Assembly: GCF_001428245.1 (NCBI RefSeq)
Contig: NZ_LMRV01000033.1
Coordinates: 38,797-102,796, forward strand
From: Paenibacillus sp. Soil522
Lineage (GTDB): Bacteria; Bacillota; Bacilli; Paenibacillales; Paenibacillaceae
Length of the DNA: 64,000 nucleotides
Direction of reading: 5' to 3'
The position numbers were made by a program, and so were the translations under genes. The notes under the pieces were generated by a model, which made no database searches, was not told where the DNA came from, and saw nothing but the letters and a program-made list of their open reading frames with translations. Below, piece after piece: positions 43,888 through 53,629 of the stretch. Each line of letters begins with the position of its first letter. Position 1 is the first letter of the stretch.

Positions 43888-45651
43888 ATGAAACTGTCTT
43901 ATTTTAAGAAACTTCCCATTATGGTTCAGTTATCTTTATTAGGTTTATTAATTGTTTCGGTTATGCTTTTGATCATGGCGGCAAATTATATGAGTGCCAT
44001 CAATGTTGTAAAGAGGAATAACACAGAATATGTAAAAGGAATTATTTCGCAGCTGAATCAGTCCATTTCTTCGAGTAGTAATGATTACAAAAGAAGTATT
44101 GAAACGGTTGCCTACAACAAAACCGTACAAAAATTTTTAAGTGCTGCAGATCCAACCCAAAAGTTTGAATTGTTTACCCAGTTGCAAGCTTATTTGTCGG
44201 ATATGGCGGGGATGAAAGAGGGAATTCTGGATATCGCATTGGTCGACAAAGACGGCGCCGTCTACAATCTCCTGGCCAATGCGAATCAACTAACGGTTAT
44301 TTCCAGGGAGATTCCGCGAGATAACTTGTATTATTTTTTGGGATTTAAAATGATCGATTTGCCTTATAATCCAACGCCGGTATTGGTGGCAGGAGCTCGT
44401 ATCTACTCTACAACTGATTTTGAAACGAAAAAAAATGAACTTGGCACTTTACTGCTGATCATCAATAATCGATTGCTTTTCGGCGACGGCAACCCTGTCC
44501 ATTTACCCGAGGGAGCTTTAGTGTACATGACGGATCGAAACGGAAGGCTCTTTTTTACGAATGATGATTCAATCAAGCTGGGGGAGCCTATTCCTGAAGC
44601 TACATTGTTGGACGAAAAACATAAATATTTGATTCAGAGGGAAGCCATTCCGGATTTGCATGGCGGAATTATCATAAAAATGCCGAACAGCGTGCTTCTT
44701 CAAGGTCTTAACAAGATCCGTCTACAGCAGCTTATCATGGTTGCAATCGCACTCGTTTTGATGATCATGCCTCTTCTGTTTGTGAGCAACAATATTCTGC
44801 AGCCTTTGAAGAAGCTAATGAGACTGATGGGGGAAATAACGCTCGGGGAGAAAAAAAATCTCAGCAAAAGAGTCGAAGTGGATGGTTATGCGGAAATGAT
44901 TATAATGGCATCGCGATTTAATGAAATGCTCATGGAAATTGAGGATTTGACGGATCGTTTGCTGGAAAGCAAGCGTGTCCTCTATGAGACGGAATTGATT
45001 AAACGGAGAGCGGAGCTCAGCTTTCTACAAAGCCAAATCAATCCGCATTTCTTGTACAATACGCTTGAATCGATCAAAGGGCTTGCCGCGGATGAGGGTT
45101 CTTCGCAAATATTCAAACTGACAACAGCGCTTTCATTGTTTTTCCGTTACAGTATCAAGGGACCCGATATGGTTTCCTTGGATAAGGAATTGATTATTGT
45201 AAAAAACTATATCTTCATTCATCAAATCCGATTCGGCAAACGGCTGCAAGTGGAATACGACATACGCTCGGATTGCCTCGCCTGTCTAGTCCCTAAGATG
45301 ATTCTGCAGCCCATCGTGGAGAATGCCATCAAGCATGGCATCGAGCCGCTTGAGCGAACCGGTGTGCTCAGGATCAAAGGTTATAGGGACGGGGAGAACC
45401 TGCTACTATTCATCGAAGATAACGGTGCGGGAATAAGTCCGGTCAAGTTAGCAGAGATTAACGCTTCGATTGAACGCCGCCAATCGGCAGCCGATATCCT
45501 TGACGCTTATTCCGAATACGGCATTGGACTTGCAAATGTGCATGACCGCATTCGCATCAGTTTTGGAGAAGCGTACGGAATCGGGATAACGAGCGAGCTC
45601 GAAGGCGGAACGACGGTCTCGATTACAATTCCGGTCAGGAGGGAAGGGTAA
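43888..45651 (+). CDS. YesM-type sensor histidine kinase (cluster B)
   Basis: A 587-residue membrane kinase. The N-terminal helix (LPIMVQLSLLGLLIVSVMLL) is followed by an extracellular sensor of about 240 residues, a second helix near 285-305, HAMP, and a His_kinase domain with H387 in NPHFLYNTLESIKG. The N box MILQPIVENAIKHGI and the G boxes DNGAGI and GIGLANV are present. It is clearly different from the closely related kinases of clusters A and C, so it should sense another ligand. GAAGGAA lies before the ATG. The stop overlaps the regulator start by one base. Confidence 0.9.
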   Translation: MKLSYFKKLPIMVQLSLLGLLIVSVMLLIMAANYMSAINVVKRNNTEYVKGIISQLNQSISSSSNDYKRSIETVAYNKTVQKFLSAADPTQKFELFTQLQAYLSDMAGMKEGILDIALVDKDGAVYNLLANANQLTVISREIPRDNLYYFLGFKMIDLPYNPTPVLVAGARIYSTTDFETKKNELGTLLLIINNRLLFGDGNPVHLPEGALVYMTDRNGRLFFTNDDSIKLGEPIPEATLLDEKHKYLIQREAIPDLHGGIIIKMPNSVLLQGLNKIRLQQLIMVAIALVLMIMPLLFVSNNILQPLKKLMRLMGEITLGEKKNLSKRVEVDGYAEMIIMASRFNEMLMEIEDLTDRLLESKRVLYETELIKRRAELSFLQSQINPHFLYNTLESIKGLAADEGSSQIFKLTTALSLFFRYSIKGPDMVSLDKELIIVKNYIFIHQIRFGKRLQVEYDIRSDCLACLVPKMILQPIVENAIKHGIEPLERTGVLRIKGYRDGENLLLFIEDNGAGISPVKLAEINASIERRQSAADILDAYSEYGIGLANVHDRIRISFGEAYGIGITSELEGGTTVSITIPVRREG

Positions 45652-47096
45652 TGTATAAGGTCTTTCTTGTGGACGACGAAGAGCTGGTTATCAAAAGCCT
45701 TAAAGCGACGGTGGACTGGAAGGGCAGCGGCTATGAAGTTGCGGGCTATGCATTAAGCGGTGAAGAAGCTGTGGAAGCGGTCAAACGAATACGTCCGGAC
45801 GTCATTTTTTCCGATATCCGGATGCCCGGCATGAACGGGCTGGAGCTGAAGAAACGATTGGACGATGCCGGCGTATCCGCCAAATTTCTTATCGTCAGCG
45901 GACTGGCGGAATTCGCTCTCGCGCAAAAGGCGATCCAGAACGGTATCTCCGGGTATTGCCTCAAGCCTTTCGACGAAATGGAAATCACGGGGTATCTCAG
46001 GAAGTTCAAGCGGGAATTGGACGCCTATCGTCTGCTGCCTGAGGGGGAAATACTTGATTTGATCGAGGCCGGTACGCCGGAAGCACACAGCAGATTACGG
46101 GATGAGTTGGCTTTGGCCGGCATTGCCGGCTCCGAAAAAGACGGCTTGCGGATCATGCTTTCCGTAAGAAGGGACAGGCTGCCGATCCATGAGAAAATAC
46201 CATGCCTTACGGTACGCATCGGTTATCGCAAGTTTATATACGTGATGGCTGACAGAGATGCGGATGAGTTAATGGCCAGCTTTGATTCTGAAGACCGTCA
46301 ATTCTTGAAAGGAATCGGTTTCAGCAAACGGGGTATCGATCCGGCGGGATTTGCGCAGGCCATCCAGAATGCAGAACTACAGGCTTATCAATATTTCACT
46401 CTAGCCGAAATTTTCACCTGGGAAGAGTCATGGCAAACGAATGACATGAAATCGGCATTTGCCATGCTGGCAGAAGGAGATGACCAGGCGTTTATTGCGC
46501 AGCTTGATTCCTTGCAGGCCATGTTTCGGAGCGGCCATCTGAATATCCGGCATGCCCTGTTGTTGTATAACGATTGCATTTCGCAGTTAAGCCGAAAGGG
46601 CAGGGAATCGGACGAGTTATATCTTTATTCTTTTGAACAATTGGCAGAGCAGTTTGAAGATGTTCAGGATATGATCGATGATTTAAAGCGATTGTTCCAG
46701 GAAGAGAAGGGCCAGATCGATCATCAGCAGGTTTCCGTACAACCTGGACGCAGCAGTACATTCTCTGTCATGCTGGAATACATCAACGAGCACTTCGGCG
46801 AGGACATTACAATACTGGGCTTAAGCAAACAATTTAACTTAAATCCGAATTACATCTCGCAATTGTTCCGTAAAGAACTGGACAAAACCTTTACCGAATA
46901 CTTAACCGGTCTTAGAATAAACCGAGCTTCGGAGCTGCTCCGGACGACCTCCATCCCGATCAATGAGATCGCGGATCATGTAGGGTATAAGGATTATTTT
47001 TATTTCAGTAAAATGTTCAAAAAAATAATGGGCGTTCCGCCACGAGGGTATCGCTACGATCAAAATCAGAATAACTCCAATCCGGCTCCTTTTTGA
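45651..47096 (+). CDS. YesN-type response regulator with AraC HTH (cluster B)
   Basis: A 481-residue regulator with receiver MYKVFLVDDEELVIKSLK and phosphoacceptor D55 (FSDIRMPGMNG). The C-terminal AraC domain has LSKQFNLNPNYISQLFRKEL and VGYKDYFYFSKMFKKIMGVP. The start ATG forms TAATG with the kinase stop, so translation is coupled. The gene's own stop lies inside a terminator hairpin, so the downstream permease genes need their own promoter, probably activated by this protein. Confidence 0.9.
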   Translation: MYKVFLVDDEELVIKSLKATVDWKGSGYEVAGYALSGEEAVEAVKRIRPDVIFSDIRMPGMNGLELKKRLDDAGVSAKFLIVSGLAEFALAQKAIQNGISGYCLKPFDEMEITGYLRKFKRELDAYRLLPEGEILDLIEAGTPEAHSRLRDELALAGIAGSEKDGLRIMLSVRRDRLPIHEKIPCLTVRIGYRKFIYVMADRDADELMASFDSEDRQFLKGIGFSKRGIDPAGFAQAIQNAELQAYQYFTLAEIFTWEESWQTNDMKSAFAMLAEGDDQAFIAQLDSLQAMFRSGHLNIRHALLLYNDCISQLSRKGRESDELYLYSFEQLAEQFEDVQDMIDDLKRLFQEEKGQIDHQQVSVQPGRSSTFSVMLEYINEHFGEDITILGLSKQFNLNPNYISQLFRKELDKTFTEYLTGLRINRASELLRTTSIPINEIADHVGYKDYFYFSKMFKKIMGVPPRGYRYDQNQNNSNPAPF

Positions 47097-47113
47097 AAAG
47101 GGGCCCGTTTTTT
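47083..47113 (+). terminator. Terminator overlapping the yesN stop codon (cluster B)
   Basis: GGCTCCTTT and AAAGGGGCC (one T-G) form a stem that contains the TGA at 47094, followed by TTTTTT. Confidence 0.7.
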
Positions 47114-47229
47114 GTACTCCTTATCGAAAACTTGTCCTTTAGTTAGTTTTCTCGACAATTTCATACCATATTCGACATGGAATTATTTTAGAATACAAAA
47201 TAAAGCTCTAATCCAGCGACATACCTTTA

Positions 47230-47243
47230 AGAAAGCGCTTGCT
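47230..47243 (+). promoter_or_regulatory. cre-like site before the cluster B transporter operon
   Basis: AGAAAGCGCTTGCT keeps the AAAGCGCTT core of the CcpA site but has the two outer bases changed. It lies about 45 bp before the permease start. Confidence 0.4.
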
Positions 47244-47286
47244 TTATAATTTTCCTCATAGAGAAGAATTGGAGGCGAGAGGGATA

Positions 47287-48249
47287 ATGCAAAATTCAGT
47301 AAGTCATATCAAGTACAGGAGGCAGTCGGGATTAGAAGCCAACCGTCGCAAGTGGCGGGAAGTAGTCAAGCATAAGTACTTCTATTTGATGATATTGCCA
47401 GTCGTGTTGTTTTTTCTGATCTTCGCATACGTGCCTATGTACGGCGTGGTCCTTGCTTTTAAGGATTTCAATTACATGCTGGGGATTATGGATAGTCCCT
47501 GGAACAACTTTCAAAACTTTCGTGATGTGCTGAGCGATCCGAACTTTAAGCATGCGTTTAATAACACCTTGCTCATCAGCTTCGGGCGTTTGATTATCGA
47601 ATTCCCGATTCCGATTCTGCTGGCGATCCTATTGAATGAAATGAGATTCGGAAGACTAAAGCGGATCTTTCAAACCGTATTTACGTTTCCGCATTTCATC
47701 AGCTGGGTCGTGTTAAGCGGAATCATCACGAATATTCTGAACGATCAAGGTGTGCTCAATCAAATTCTGGCGCTATTCGGATTCGAGAAAAATTCGATAC
47801 TGTTACACAACGGGAGTTTTCTGGGCTTGCTTTTCACGTCGAATATTTGGAAAGAAGCAGGCTGGTCATCCATTATTTATCTGGCGGCCATCGCGGGCAT
47901 CAACCCCGAGCTTTACGAGGCGGCGGACATTGACGGCGCTAACCGTTACCAGCAATTGAAAGCCATTACATGGCCGGTACTTCGCAATACGGCCGCGATT
48001 ATGCTTATATTGGCAGTCGGCGGCATATTGAACGGCGGATTCGACCAAATCTTCAATTTGTATAACCCTGCCGTTTATGAACGTGCCGATATCCTCGATA
48101 CGTTCGTGTACCGCAGCGCATTTGTGGATGCTACGGGGTTTGGCTACTCAACAACGGTCGGTTTGCTGAAATCGGTCATCGGTTGCTTGCTCTTGTTCGG
48201 GGCAAACTTTGTTGTGAAACGTGTTTTTAAGGAGGAGGGCCTCTATTGA
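47287..48249 (+). CDS. LplB-type sugar ABC transporter permease (cluster B)
   Basis: A 320-residue permease. The ATG at 47287 has GGAGGCGAG upstream; the frame is open from 47239 but without a site. A basic tail precedes YFYLMILPVVLFFLIFAYVP. The signature FKDFNYMLGIMDSPW and the EAA loop LYEAADIDGANRYQQLKAIT are typical. It pairs with the next permease, whose TTG start overlaps its stop by 4 nt. Confidence 0.9.
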   Translation: MQNSVSHIKYRRQSGLEANRRKWREVVKHKYFYLMILPVVLFFLIFAYVPMYGVVLAFKDFNYMLGIMDSPWNNFQNFRDVLSDPNFKHAFNNTLLISFGRLIIEFPIPILLAILLNEMRFGRLKRIFQTVFTFPHFISWVVLSGIITNILNDQGVLNQILALFGFEKNSILLHNGSFLGLLFTSNIWKEAGWSSIIYLAAIAGINPELYEAADIDGANRYQQLKAITWPVLRNTAAIMLILAVGGILNGGFDQIFNLYNPAVYERADILDTFVYRSAFVDATGFGYSTTVGLLKSVIGCLLLFGANFVVKRVFKEEGLY

Positions 48250-49118
48250 AGCGGTTTTCGGTATCTAATGCACTTATCACCCTCATCTTGGGGCTCGGCG
48301 CGATTGCGACTGCATTCCCGTTTTATCAAACGCTTGTTCAATCCTTGTCCACCATATCGGACATGAGGGCGGGGGGAGTTATGATTTGGCCCCGATCGAT
48401 TGATTTTTCTTCGTATCAGTATATCTTTCATCAAGGGCGGGTCGTCAATGGCTTGTTGATATCGGTTATCGTGACCGTATCGGGCACATTGGTCAGTCTG
48501 GCGGTCACGACGGCAGGAGCTTATGCGTTATCCAAGAGCTCGATGCCCGGGCGCAATATCATCTTTCTTGGCATCATCTTGACGATGTTTTTTTCAGGCG
48601 GCCTTATTCCCTTTTATTTGACGATTCAGGGACTTCACCTGCAGAATAGTTTACTTGTCATGATTTTGCCTGTGGCTGTAAACGCATTTAACTTGATCCT
48701 GATGAGAAACTTCTTCGGGTCCGTCAATCCTTCTCTTGAGGAATCGGCAAAAATCGACGGGGCTAATGATTTGATTATACTCATTCGTATTATTGTACCT
48801 GTTTCTCTGCCTATTATGGCGACCATGTCATTGTTTTATGCGGTTGACCGATGGAATGAATGGTTTCTGCCGATGCTGTTTATTAACGATATCAACCTGC
48901 ACCCGATGCAGCTTGTGCTAAGAGATGCTATCACTAATCTGAGTCAGGTAATGAATAATTCGATGGGCGCACAGTATGCCGCACAAACTCGAAACGTGTA
49001 TTCTGAATCGGTAAAGTCGGCGATGATCATCGTCTCCGCCGTTCCGATCCTGATGATTTATCCCTTCTTGCAGAAATATTTTAATGCGGGAATCATGATC
49101 GGTTCCGTAAAGGAATGA
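48246..49118 (+). CDS. LplC/YtcP-type sugar ABC transporter permease (cluster B)
   Basis: A 290-residue six-helix permease starting at TTG 48246 (LKRFSVSNALITLILG; GGAGGAGGG just upstream). Its EAA loop is LEESAKIDGANDLIILIRII and the end is LQKYFNAGIMIGSVKE, where the family usually ends GSVKG. Translational coupling to the upstream permease ensures equal amounts of both subunits. The binding protein follows after 64 bp. Confidence 0.9.
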   Translation: MKRFSVSNALITLILGLGAIATAFPFYQTLVQSLSTISDMRAGGVMIWPRSIDFSSYQYIFHQGRVVNGLLISVIVTVSGTLVSLAVTTAGAYALSKSSMPGRNIIFLGIILTMFFSGGLIPFYLTIQGLHLQNSLLVMILPVAVNAFNLILMRNFFGSVNPSLEESAKIDGANDLIILIRIIVPVSLPIMATMSLFYAVDRWNEWFLPMLFINDINLHPMQLVLRDAITNLSQVMNNSMGAQYAAQTRNVYSESVKSAMIIVSAVPILMIYPFLQKYFNAGIMIGSVKE

Positions 49119-49182
49119 TAATAATGGCTTCGGCCGTTGTTATAGATATTCAGGTTTTAAAAACATAAAGGAGGGTTTTCAG

Positions 49183-50796
49183 ATGAAGTTGAAACAAAGA
49201 GTAAAGGTTGGGGTGGCGCTGCTTCTTGCCGTAATGACAGTGTTAACTGGCTGTGGAAAAGGGGAGGAACAGTCTCCAAATACATCCCCGGGCCAAGCGG
49301 CTAACACGACACAAAGCGCGGACGATTTGAGCAAGCCAATAGAGCTGAGCGTTGCCGTATGGGACATCCAGGCGGGATTTGACGCTCCGAATGCAAAGAA
49401 TGATACGGTTTACAACGACTTGGCCGAGAAGTTCAACATCACGATCAAACCGGTTCAGATTACATGGAACGACTGGCAGGAGAAAGCAAAAGTATGGGCA
49501 GCGTCCAAGCAGCTTCCCGATATGTTCGCCAACGAGATTGATATGGGGGTGTACCAAACCTGGGCCAAGCAAGGCGTTCTCAAGCCGCTCCCTGACGATT
49601 TGAGCCCATATCCGAATTTGCAAAAATTTATGTCCGATGAGTCTGTGAAGCCGCTCAAGGTGGATGGGAAATTTTATTCGATTCCGCGTTTTGGTAGCGA
49701 GGATATCGGCGACGCCAGGTTGGGCAGACCAATCCGTTATCGGATGGATTGGGCGGAGCAAGCCGGATTTACAAAGGAGCCGCAAAGCTTTGAGGAATTC
49801 CTGGCCATGACCAAAGCCGTCATGAAGCAGCATCCTGGAATCGCCGGCTTGACGGTTAACAACAAAGGTTACCTGTTAACGCAATTCCTGGGAAGCTTCC
49901 CTGAAATGGTGGCCACCCGTAACTGGACTCAAGAGAACGGCAAGTGGATTCCGGCCTTTACGTCGGAGAGAGCCTATACCGGAATCCAGCAGCTTCGTAC
50001 GCTGTATACGGATGGTGTTCTTGACAAGGACTTTGCGATTCAGAAAGATGCCGACGGCACGAACAAGTTTTTGTCCGGACAAAGCTTTGCGCTTTACGGC
50101 ATGGAAGGCGTGACTGACGATCAAGTAGCCACATTCAAAAAAGCGAATCCAGGCGTCAGCGCTTCCAAAGCAATCGGATATCTGAATATTTGGCCTGCAG
50201 CTGACGGCAAACGCTATACGATGGCTGGCGCTCCTTTCTGGTCCAATACGTTTTTCCCAGGTACGCTCAGCGATGAAAAATTCAAACGGGCGCTACAAGT
50301 GATGGATTACATGCTGTCTGATGAATACAGAGTCCTGGGCATTAATGGAATCGAGAATGTCGATTACAAAGTGGAAAATGGACAATATGTTTCCCTGCTT
50401 AAACAAGATGAAACGCTTGCCGACAAATATCCGATCACGTTCAAACTGGTTTGGCTTGCCGCATGGGATCCCCTCCTGTATAAGGGCAAAAAAGTGGTGA
50501 GCTCCGACCCTGAAACTGCCGCACTAATGAAGCTGCAGATTGATACCTTCAATCGATTCAAACAAGAAGATACGCCGATGCCTGTCAACTTTGAATTCGA
50601 TGCGATTTCGACTCCAGCGAAAAATAAGTTATTGACTGTGGACTCAAATATTATGGATGACATCGTTAAAGTCGTTTTGGGCAAAGGAGATCCGATCGCC
50701 CAGTGGAAAGAAATCGTTAAGGGATACGACGCCAAAGGCGTTCCGGAGGCGATCAAAGAAGTTAACGAAGAGGCAGCCAAGAAAGGCATTAAGTAA
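49183..50796 (+). CDS. Extracellular solute-binding lipoprotein (cluster B)
   Basis: A 537-residue lipoprotein. The signal MKLKQRVKVGVALLLAVMTV ends at the lipobox LTGC; the mature part begins GKGEEQSPNTSPG. It belongs to the LplA/LipO type with PIELSVAVWDIQAGFDAPNA, YRMDWAEQAGFTKEPQSFEE and the C-terminal KGYDAKGVPEAIKEVNEEAA. Only remote similarity to the lipoproteins of clusters A and C is visible. AGGAGGG precedes the ATG. Directly after the stop, the sequence is the tail of another binding protein followed by a hairpin. Confidence 0.9.
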   Translation: MKLKQRVKVGVALLLAVMTVLTGCGKGEEQSPNTSPGQAANTTQSADDLSKPIELSVAVWDIQAGFDAPNAKNDTVYNDLAEKFNITIKPVQITWNDWQEKAKVWAASKQLPDMFANEIDMGVYQTWAKQGVLKPLPDDLSPYPNLQKFMSDESVKPLKVDGKFYSIPRFGSEDIGDARLGRPIRYRMDWAEQAGFTKEPQSFEEFLAMTKAVMKQHPGIAGLTVNNKGYLLTQFLGSFPEMVATRNWTQENGKWIPAFTSERAYTGIQQLRTLYTDGVLDKDFAIQKDADGTNKFLSGQSFALYGMEGVTDDQVATFKKANPGVSASKAIGYLNIWPAADGKRYTMAGAPFWSNTFFPGTLSDEKFKRALQVMDYMLSDEYRVLGINGIENVDYKVENGQYVSLLKQDETLADKYPITFKLVWLAAWDPLLYKGKKVVSSDPETAALMKLQIDTFNRFKQEDTPMPVNFEFDAISTPAKNKLLTVDSNIMDDIVKVVLGKGDPIAQWKEIVKGYDAKGVPEAIKEVNEEAAKKGIK

Positions 50797-50845
50797 TATT
50801 CAGAAGGCGATTGACAATAGCAAGTAAGAATTGCCGCCAAGTTAT
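50797..50845 (+). repeat. Shared binding-protein tail repeat (first copy)
   Basis: The 48 bp after the lipoprotein stop encode IQKAIDNSK plus stop in another frame and a conserved spacer. They recur almost unchanged at about 58438-58492, including the hairpin loop TTGCACA that follows both. Confidence 0.7.
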
Positions 50846-50879
50846 AGCTGCCGGGCTCCTTGCACAGAGCCCGGCAGCT
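50846..50879 (+). terminator. Strong hairpin ending cluster B
   Basis: AGCTGCCGGGCTC and GAGCCCGGCAGCT are perfect 13-nt arms with an 8-nt loop. The T run is weak, so termination is likely but not certain. Confidence 0.75.
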
Positions 50880-50974
50880 TCTACGATTTCAAGGTACTGG
50901 GAGAACAATGGAATCTGGCCATGGGCAAGACCGCTTTAACCGCTCAGGAAGTAGCGGCTGTAATGAACGAGTAG
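50876..50974 (+). pseudogene. CBM32 (F5/8 type C) tail fragment
   Basis: The frame SFYDFKVLGEQWNLAMGKTA to VAAVMNE and stop matches the end of a CBM32 repeat (compare ASFYDFKVFGE in the protein at 36139). It is a scrap of a second CBM-bearing secreted enzyme. The rest of 50975-51110 shows nothing. Confidence 0.55.
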
Positions 50975-51110
50975 ATTGCTGAGTCATTGAATGAATCAGC
51001 GGAAGTCCGGAACATGCATGGCGTGTTCCGGACTTTCCGTCATTCGTTCGGCGCTGGAGCATCGTGCTTGTTAAAAAAGCCAAATTTAGAATGGAAAGGA
51101 TTACGGTGTT

Positions 51111-52673
51111 ATGGAGGATAATTCCTATCTATTATCACAGAAGGGATCCTGGGGAGATCAGGGGGACGGCACCTATGTCAATCCTGTCTTGCCCGGAGAT
51201 TATAGCGATCCGGATGTCATTCGAGTCGGGGATGATTATTACGGTATCTCCTCTACTTTGCATTGCTCTCCGGGGATGGCGGTGCTGCATTCCAAGGATC
51301 TTGTGAATTGGAGCATGATCGGGCATGTTGTGAATGATTTGACAAGCATCGGCCCGGAATACAATTACAATCGAATGAACCGTTATGGCAGAGGTGTCTG
51401 GGCGGGCGCGATCCGATTCCACAATGATAAATATTGGGTGTACTTTTTCACGCCCGATGAAGGATTGTTTATGAGCACGGCTTCCGATCCGGCTGGACCT
51501 TGGGAGCCGCTTCATCGGGTTTGGGAGGTCACCGGCTGGGACGATTGCTGTCCATTCTGGGATGATGACGGACAAGGCTACCTAGTTGCCACTAATTTTG
51601 CCGATAACTATAATATCCATTTAATTAAACTTAGTGAAGACGGCAAAGAGCTGTTGCATGACAGCGATACGATTATCCATCAATACAAAGGGAGAGAAGC
51701 CAATAAGCTCTACAAAATAAATGGAACCTACTATTTTTTCCACAGCGAGGTTCGCTGTAAGGAAGGCGTTGAAGTCAGAGTCGTCATGATGTTAAGGTCC
51801 GAACATATTTATGGGCCCTATGAGGAAAAGGAAATTATCCATACGCACGGCATGGATGTAGACCGGGAGCCGAATCAAGGCGGACTTGTCCAGACCGTTT
51901 CCGGGGATTGGTATTTCATTAGTCATCAAGGAACGGGCGGGTATTACGAAGGGAGAACGCTTCATTTGCTGCCCGTAACATGGGTTGACGGATGGCCGAT
52001 CATCGGCAACGATACGGACGGCGACGGAATCGGGGAGATGGTATGGGGAGGCAGGAAGCCCATCAACGGACATCCCGCGACGGTTCTTGCAACGAATGAC
52101 GATTTTGACCGAGCGGTGCTTGAGCCGCATTGGGAATGGAACCATCAGCCAAGAGCCGACAAATGGTCGTTATCGGCCCGGCCCGGCTATTTGCGTCTGC
52201 ACGCATGCCAACCCATTGACAAGGACAACTTTTTCACCGTATGCAACATCATTACACAAAGAGCGTTTAGAACCGTTCACAACGCGGCAACCGTAACAAT
52301 AGAAATCAACGGCATGGCGGACGGGCAAGAAGCGGGGCTTTGCCATTTTGCGCAAACCTATTGCACGATTGGCGTTCAACAACAGAATGGGACAAAGGTT
52401 CTGAAGTTTAACAATTCGGGTACCGTAGAATGGGGTCCGGAATTAACGGGTTCCACCCTTTGGTTAAGGTCTGTGTGGAACATAGACGGGATCAACCGTT
52501 TCGAATATAGCGTCGATGGGGTACATTTTACGGGCTTTGGAGACGCCTATCAGCTGGGATGGGGGAATTACAGGGGCGATCGGATCGGGTTATATAGCTA
52601 TAACTGCGAGCGTGAACAGGGTTATGTCGATATAGACCAATTTTGTTATGAGGTCGCGAGGAGTGGAGAATGA
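51111..52673 (+). CDS. GH43 beta-xylosidase / alpha-L-arabinofuranosidase with C-terminal beta-sandwich
   Basis: A 520-residue cytoplasmic enzyme. The five-bladed propeller starts at YVNPVLPGDYSDPDVIRVGD, where the DPD Asp is the predicted catalytic base. CCPFWDDDGQGY holds the pKa-tuning acid region and YYFFHSEVR the general-acid Glu. From about residue 330 a concanavalin-like domain typical of GH43 xylosidases follows (SARPGYLRLHACQP, CHFAQTYCTIGVQQQ, RIGLYSY). The product would release xylose or arabinose from imported oligosaccharides. It starts an operon with the next gene (adjacent with no gap). A segment of this gene is duplicated at 41746. Confidence 0.85.
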   Translation: MEDNSYLLSQKGSWGDQGDGTYVNPVLPGDYSDPDVIRVGDDYYGISSTLHCSPGMAVLHSKDLVNWSMIGHVVNDLTSIGPEYNYNRMNRYGRGVWAGAIRFHNDKYWVYFFTPDEGLFMSTASDPAGPWEPLHRVWEVTGWDDCCPFWDDDGQGYLVATNFADNYNIHLIKLSEDGKELLHDSDTIIHQYKGREANKLYKINGTYYFFHSEVRCKEGVEVRVVMMLRSEHIYGPYEEKEIIHTHGMDVDREPNQGGLVQTVSGDWYFISHQGTGGYYEGRTLHLLPVTWVDGWPIIGNDTDGDGIGEMVWGGRKPINGHPATVLATNDDFDRAVLEPHWEWNHQPRADKWSLSARPGYLRLHACQPIDKDNFFTVCNIITQRAFRTVHNAATVTIEINGMADGQEAGLCHFAQTYCTIGVQQQNGTKVLKFNNSGTVEWGPELTGSTLWLRSVWNIDGINRFEYSVDGVHFTGFGDAYQLGWGNYRGDRIGLYSYNCEREQGYVDIDQFCYEVARSGE

Positions 52674-53588
52674 ATGAAATCGCCATTGTTTAGGGATCCC
52701 ATCTATGACGGTGCGGCAGATCCTGTAGTTATTTGGAATCGGCAGGTCAAGGAATGGTGGATGATTTATACGAACCGCCGCGCAACGCAGGAGGGTCCGA
52801 AATTCGGATGGGTGCATGGCACCGATCTCGGTGTTGCTTCTTCATCGGATGGCGGATCAACCTGGTTATACCGGGGAACCCTGGAAGGTCTCGAAACAGA
52901 ATGGGGCAGAAATACGTTCTGGGCGCCAGAAATCATTTGGCATGATGGGCTGTACCATATGTATGTCACTTACGTCCACGGCGTACCGGAAGATTGGACG
53001 GGCAAGGCTCGTATCAGGCATTATACAAGCCCCGACCTTATTCGTTGGGAGTTCCAGTCCACGCTTGGAATTAGTGAGGAGAACGTGATTGATGCCTGTG
53101 TTTACCAACTGCCAAACGGCATGTTTCGAATGTGGTTTAAGCAGCGGAATCATACCTACGCTGCCGAGAGCAAGGATCTGTATGATTGGCAGCCGATTGG
53201 TCCGGTGATAACCGAAAGAGGCCACGAAGGACCGAACGTGTTCCGCCTGGGCGGCTATTACTGGATGATCGCAGACGAGTGGCGCGGGCAGGGCGTGTAC
53301 CGCTCCGATGATCTTAAGACCTGGGAACGAAACGGCCTCATTCTCGACCAACCTGGCAAACGTGAGGATGACGGGACGATCGGCCTGCACGCAGATGTGG
53401 TCGTACAAGGGGAAGAGGGATATATCTTTTATTTCACTCATCCTAGCCGTGTTATTGGGCATAACGAAGATTCGGGCTATGAAATGCGCCGTTCGTCCAT
53501 TCAGGTGGCCAAGCTGGAAGTTGTGGATGGTGTTCTGTGCTGTGACCGCGACAAGGAGTTTGAGTTGAATCTTAGAGCGGAAGATTGA
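52674..53588 (+). CDS. GH43/GH117-like beta-propeller glycosidase
   Basis: A 304-residue cytoplasmic five-bladed propeller protein. Motifs include YDGAADPVVIWN (base Asp), KEWWMIYTNRRA, FWAPEIIWHDGLYHMY and a GPNVFRLGGYYWMIADEWRG block with acidic residues expected in the active site. Similar proteins are annotated as family 43 or related sugar hydrolases; substrate is unclear. Its ATG immediately follows the stop of the GH43 gene, with GAGGAGTGGAGA as ribosome site inside that gene, so they are co-translated. The GH95 gene follows after 41 bp. Confidence 0.75.
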   Translation: MKSPLFRDPIYDGAADPVVIWNRQVKEWWMIYTNRRATQEGPKFGWVHGTDLGVASSSDGGSTWLYRGTLEGLETEWGRNTFWAPEIIWHDGLYHMYVTYVHGVPEDWTGKARIRHYTSPDLIRWEFQSTLGISEENVIDACVYQLPNGMFRMWFKQRNHTYAAESKDLYDWQPIGPVITERGHEGPNVFRLGGYYWMIADEWRGQGVYRSDDLKTWERNGLILDQPGKREDDGTIGLHADVVVQGEEGYIFYFTHPSRVIGHNEDSGYEMRRSSIQVAKLEVVDGVLCCDRDKEFELNLRAED

Positions 53589-53629
53589 TAGAAATGCATT
53601 CATATTAAAAGGGAGGACATGAAATCCAT

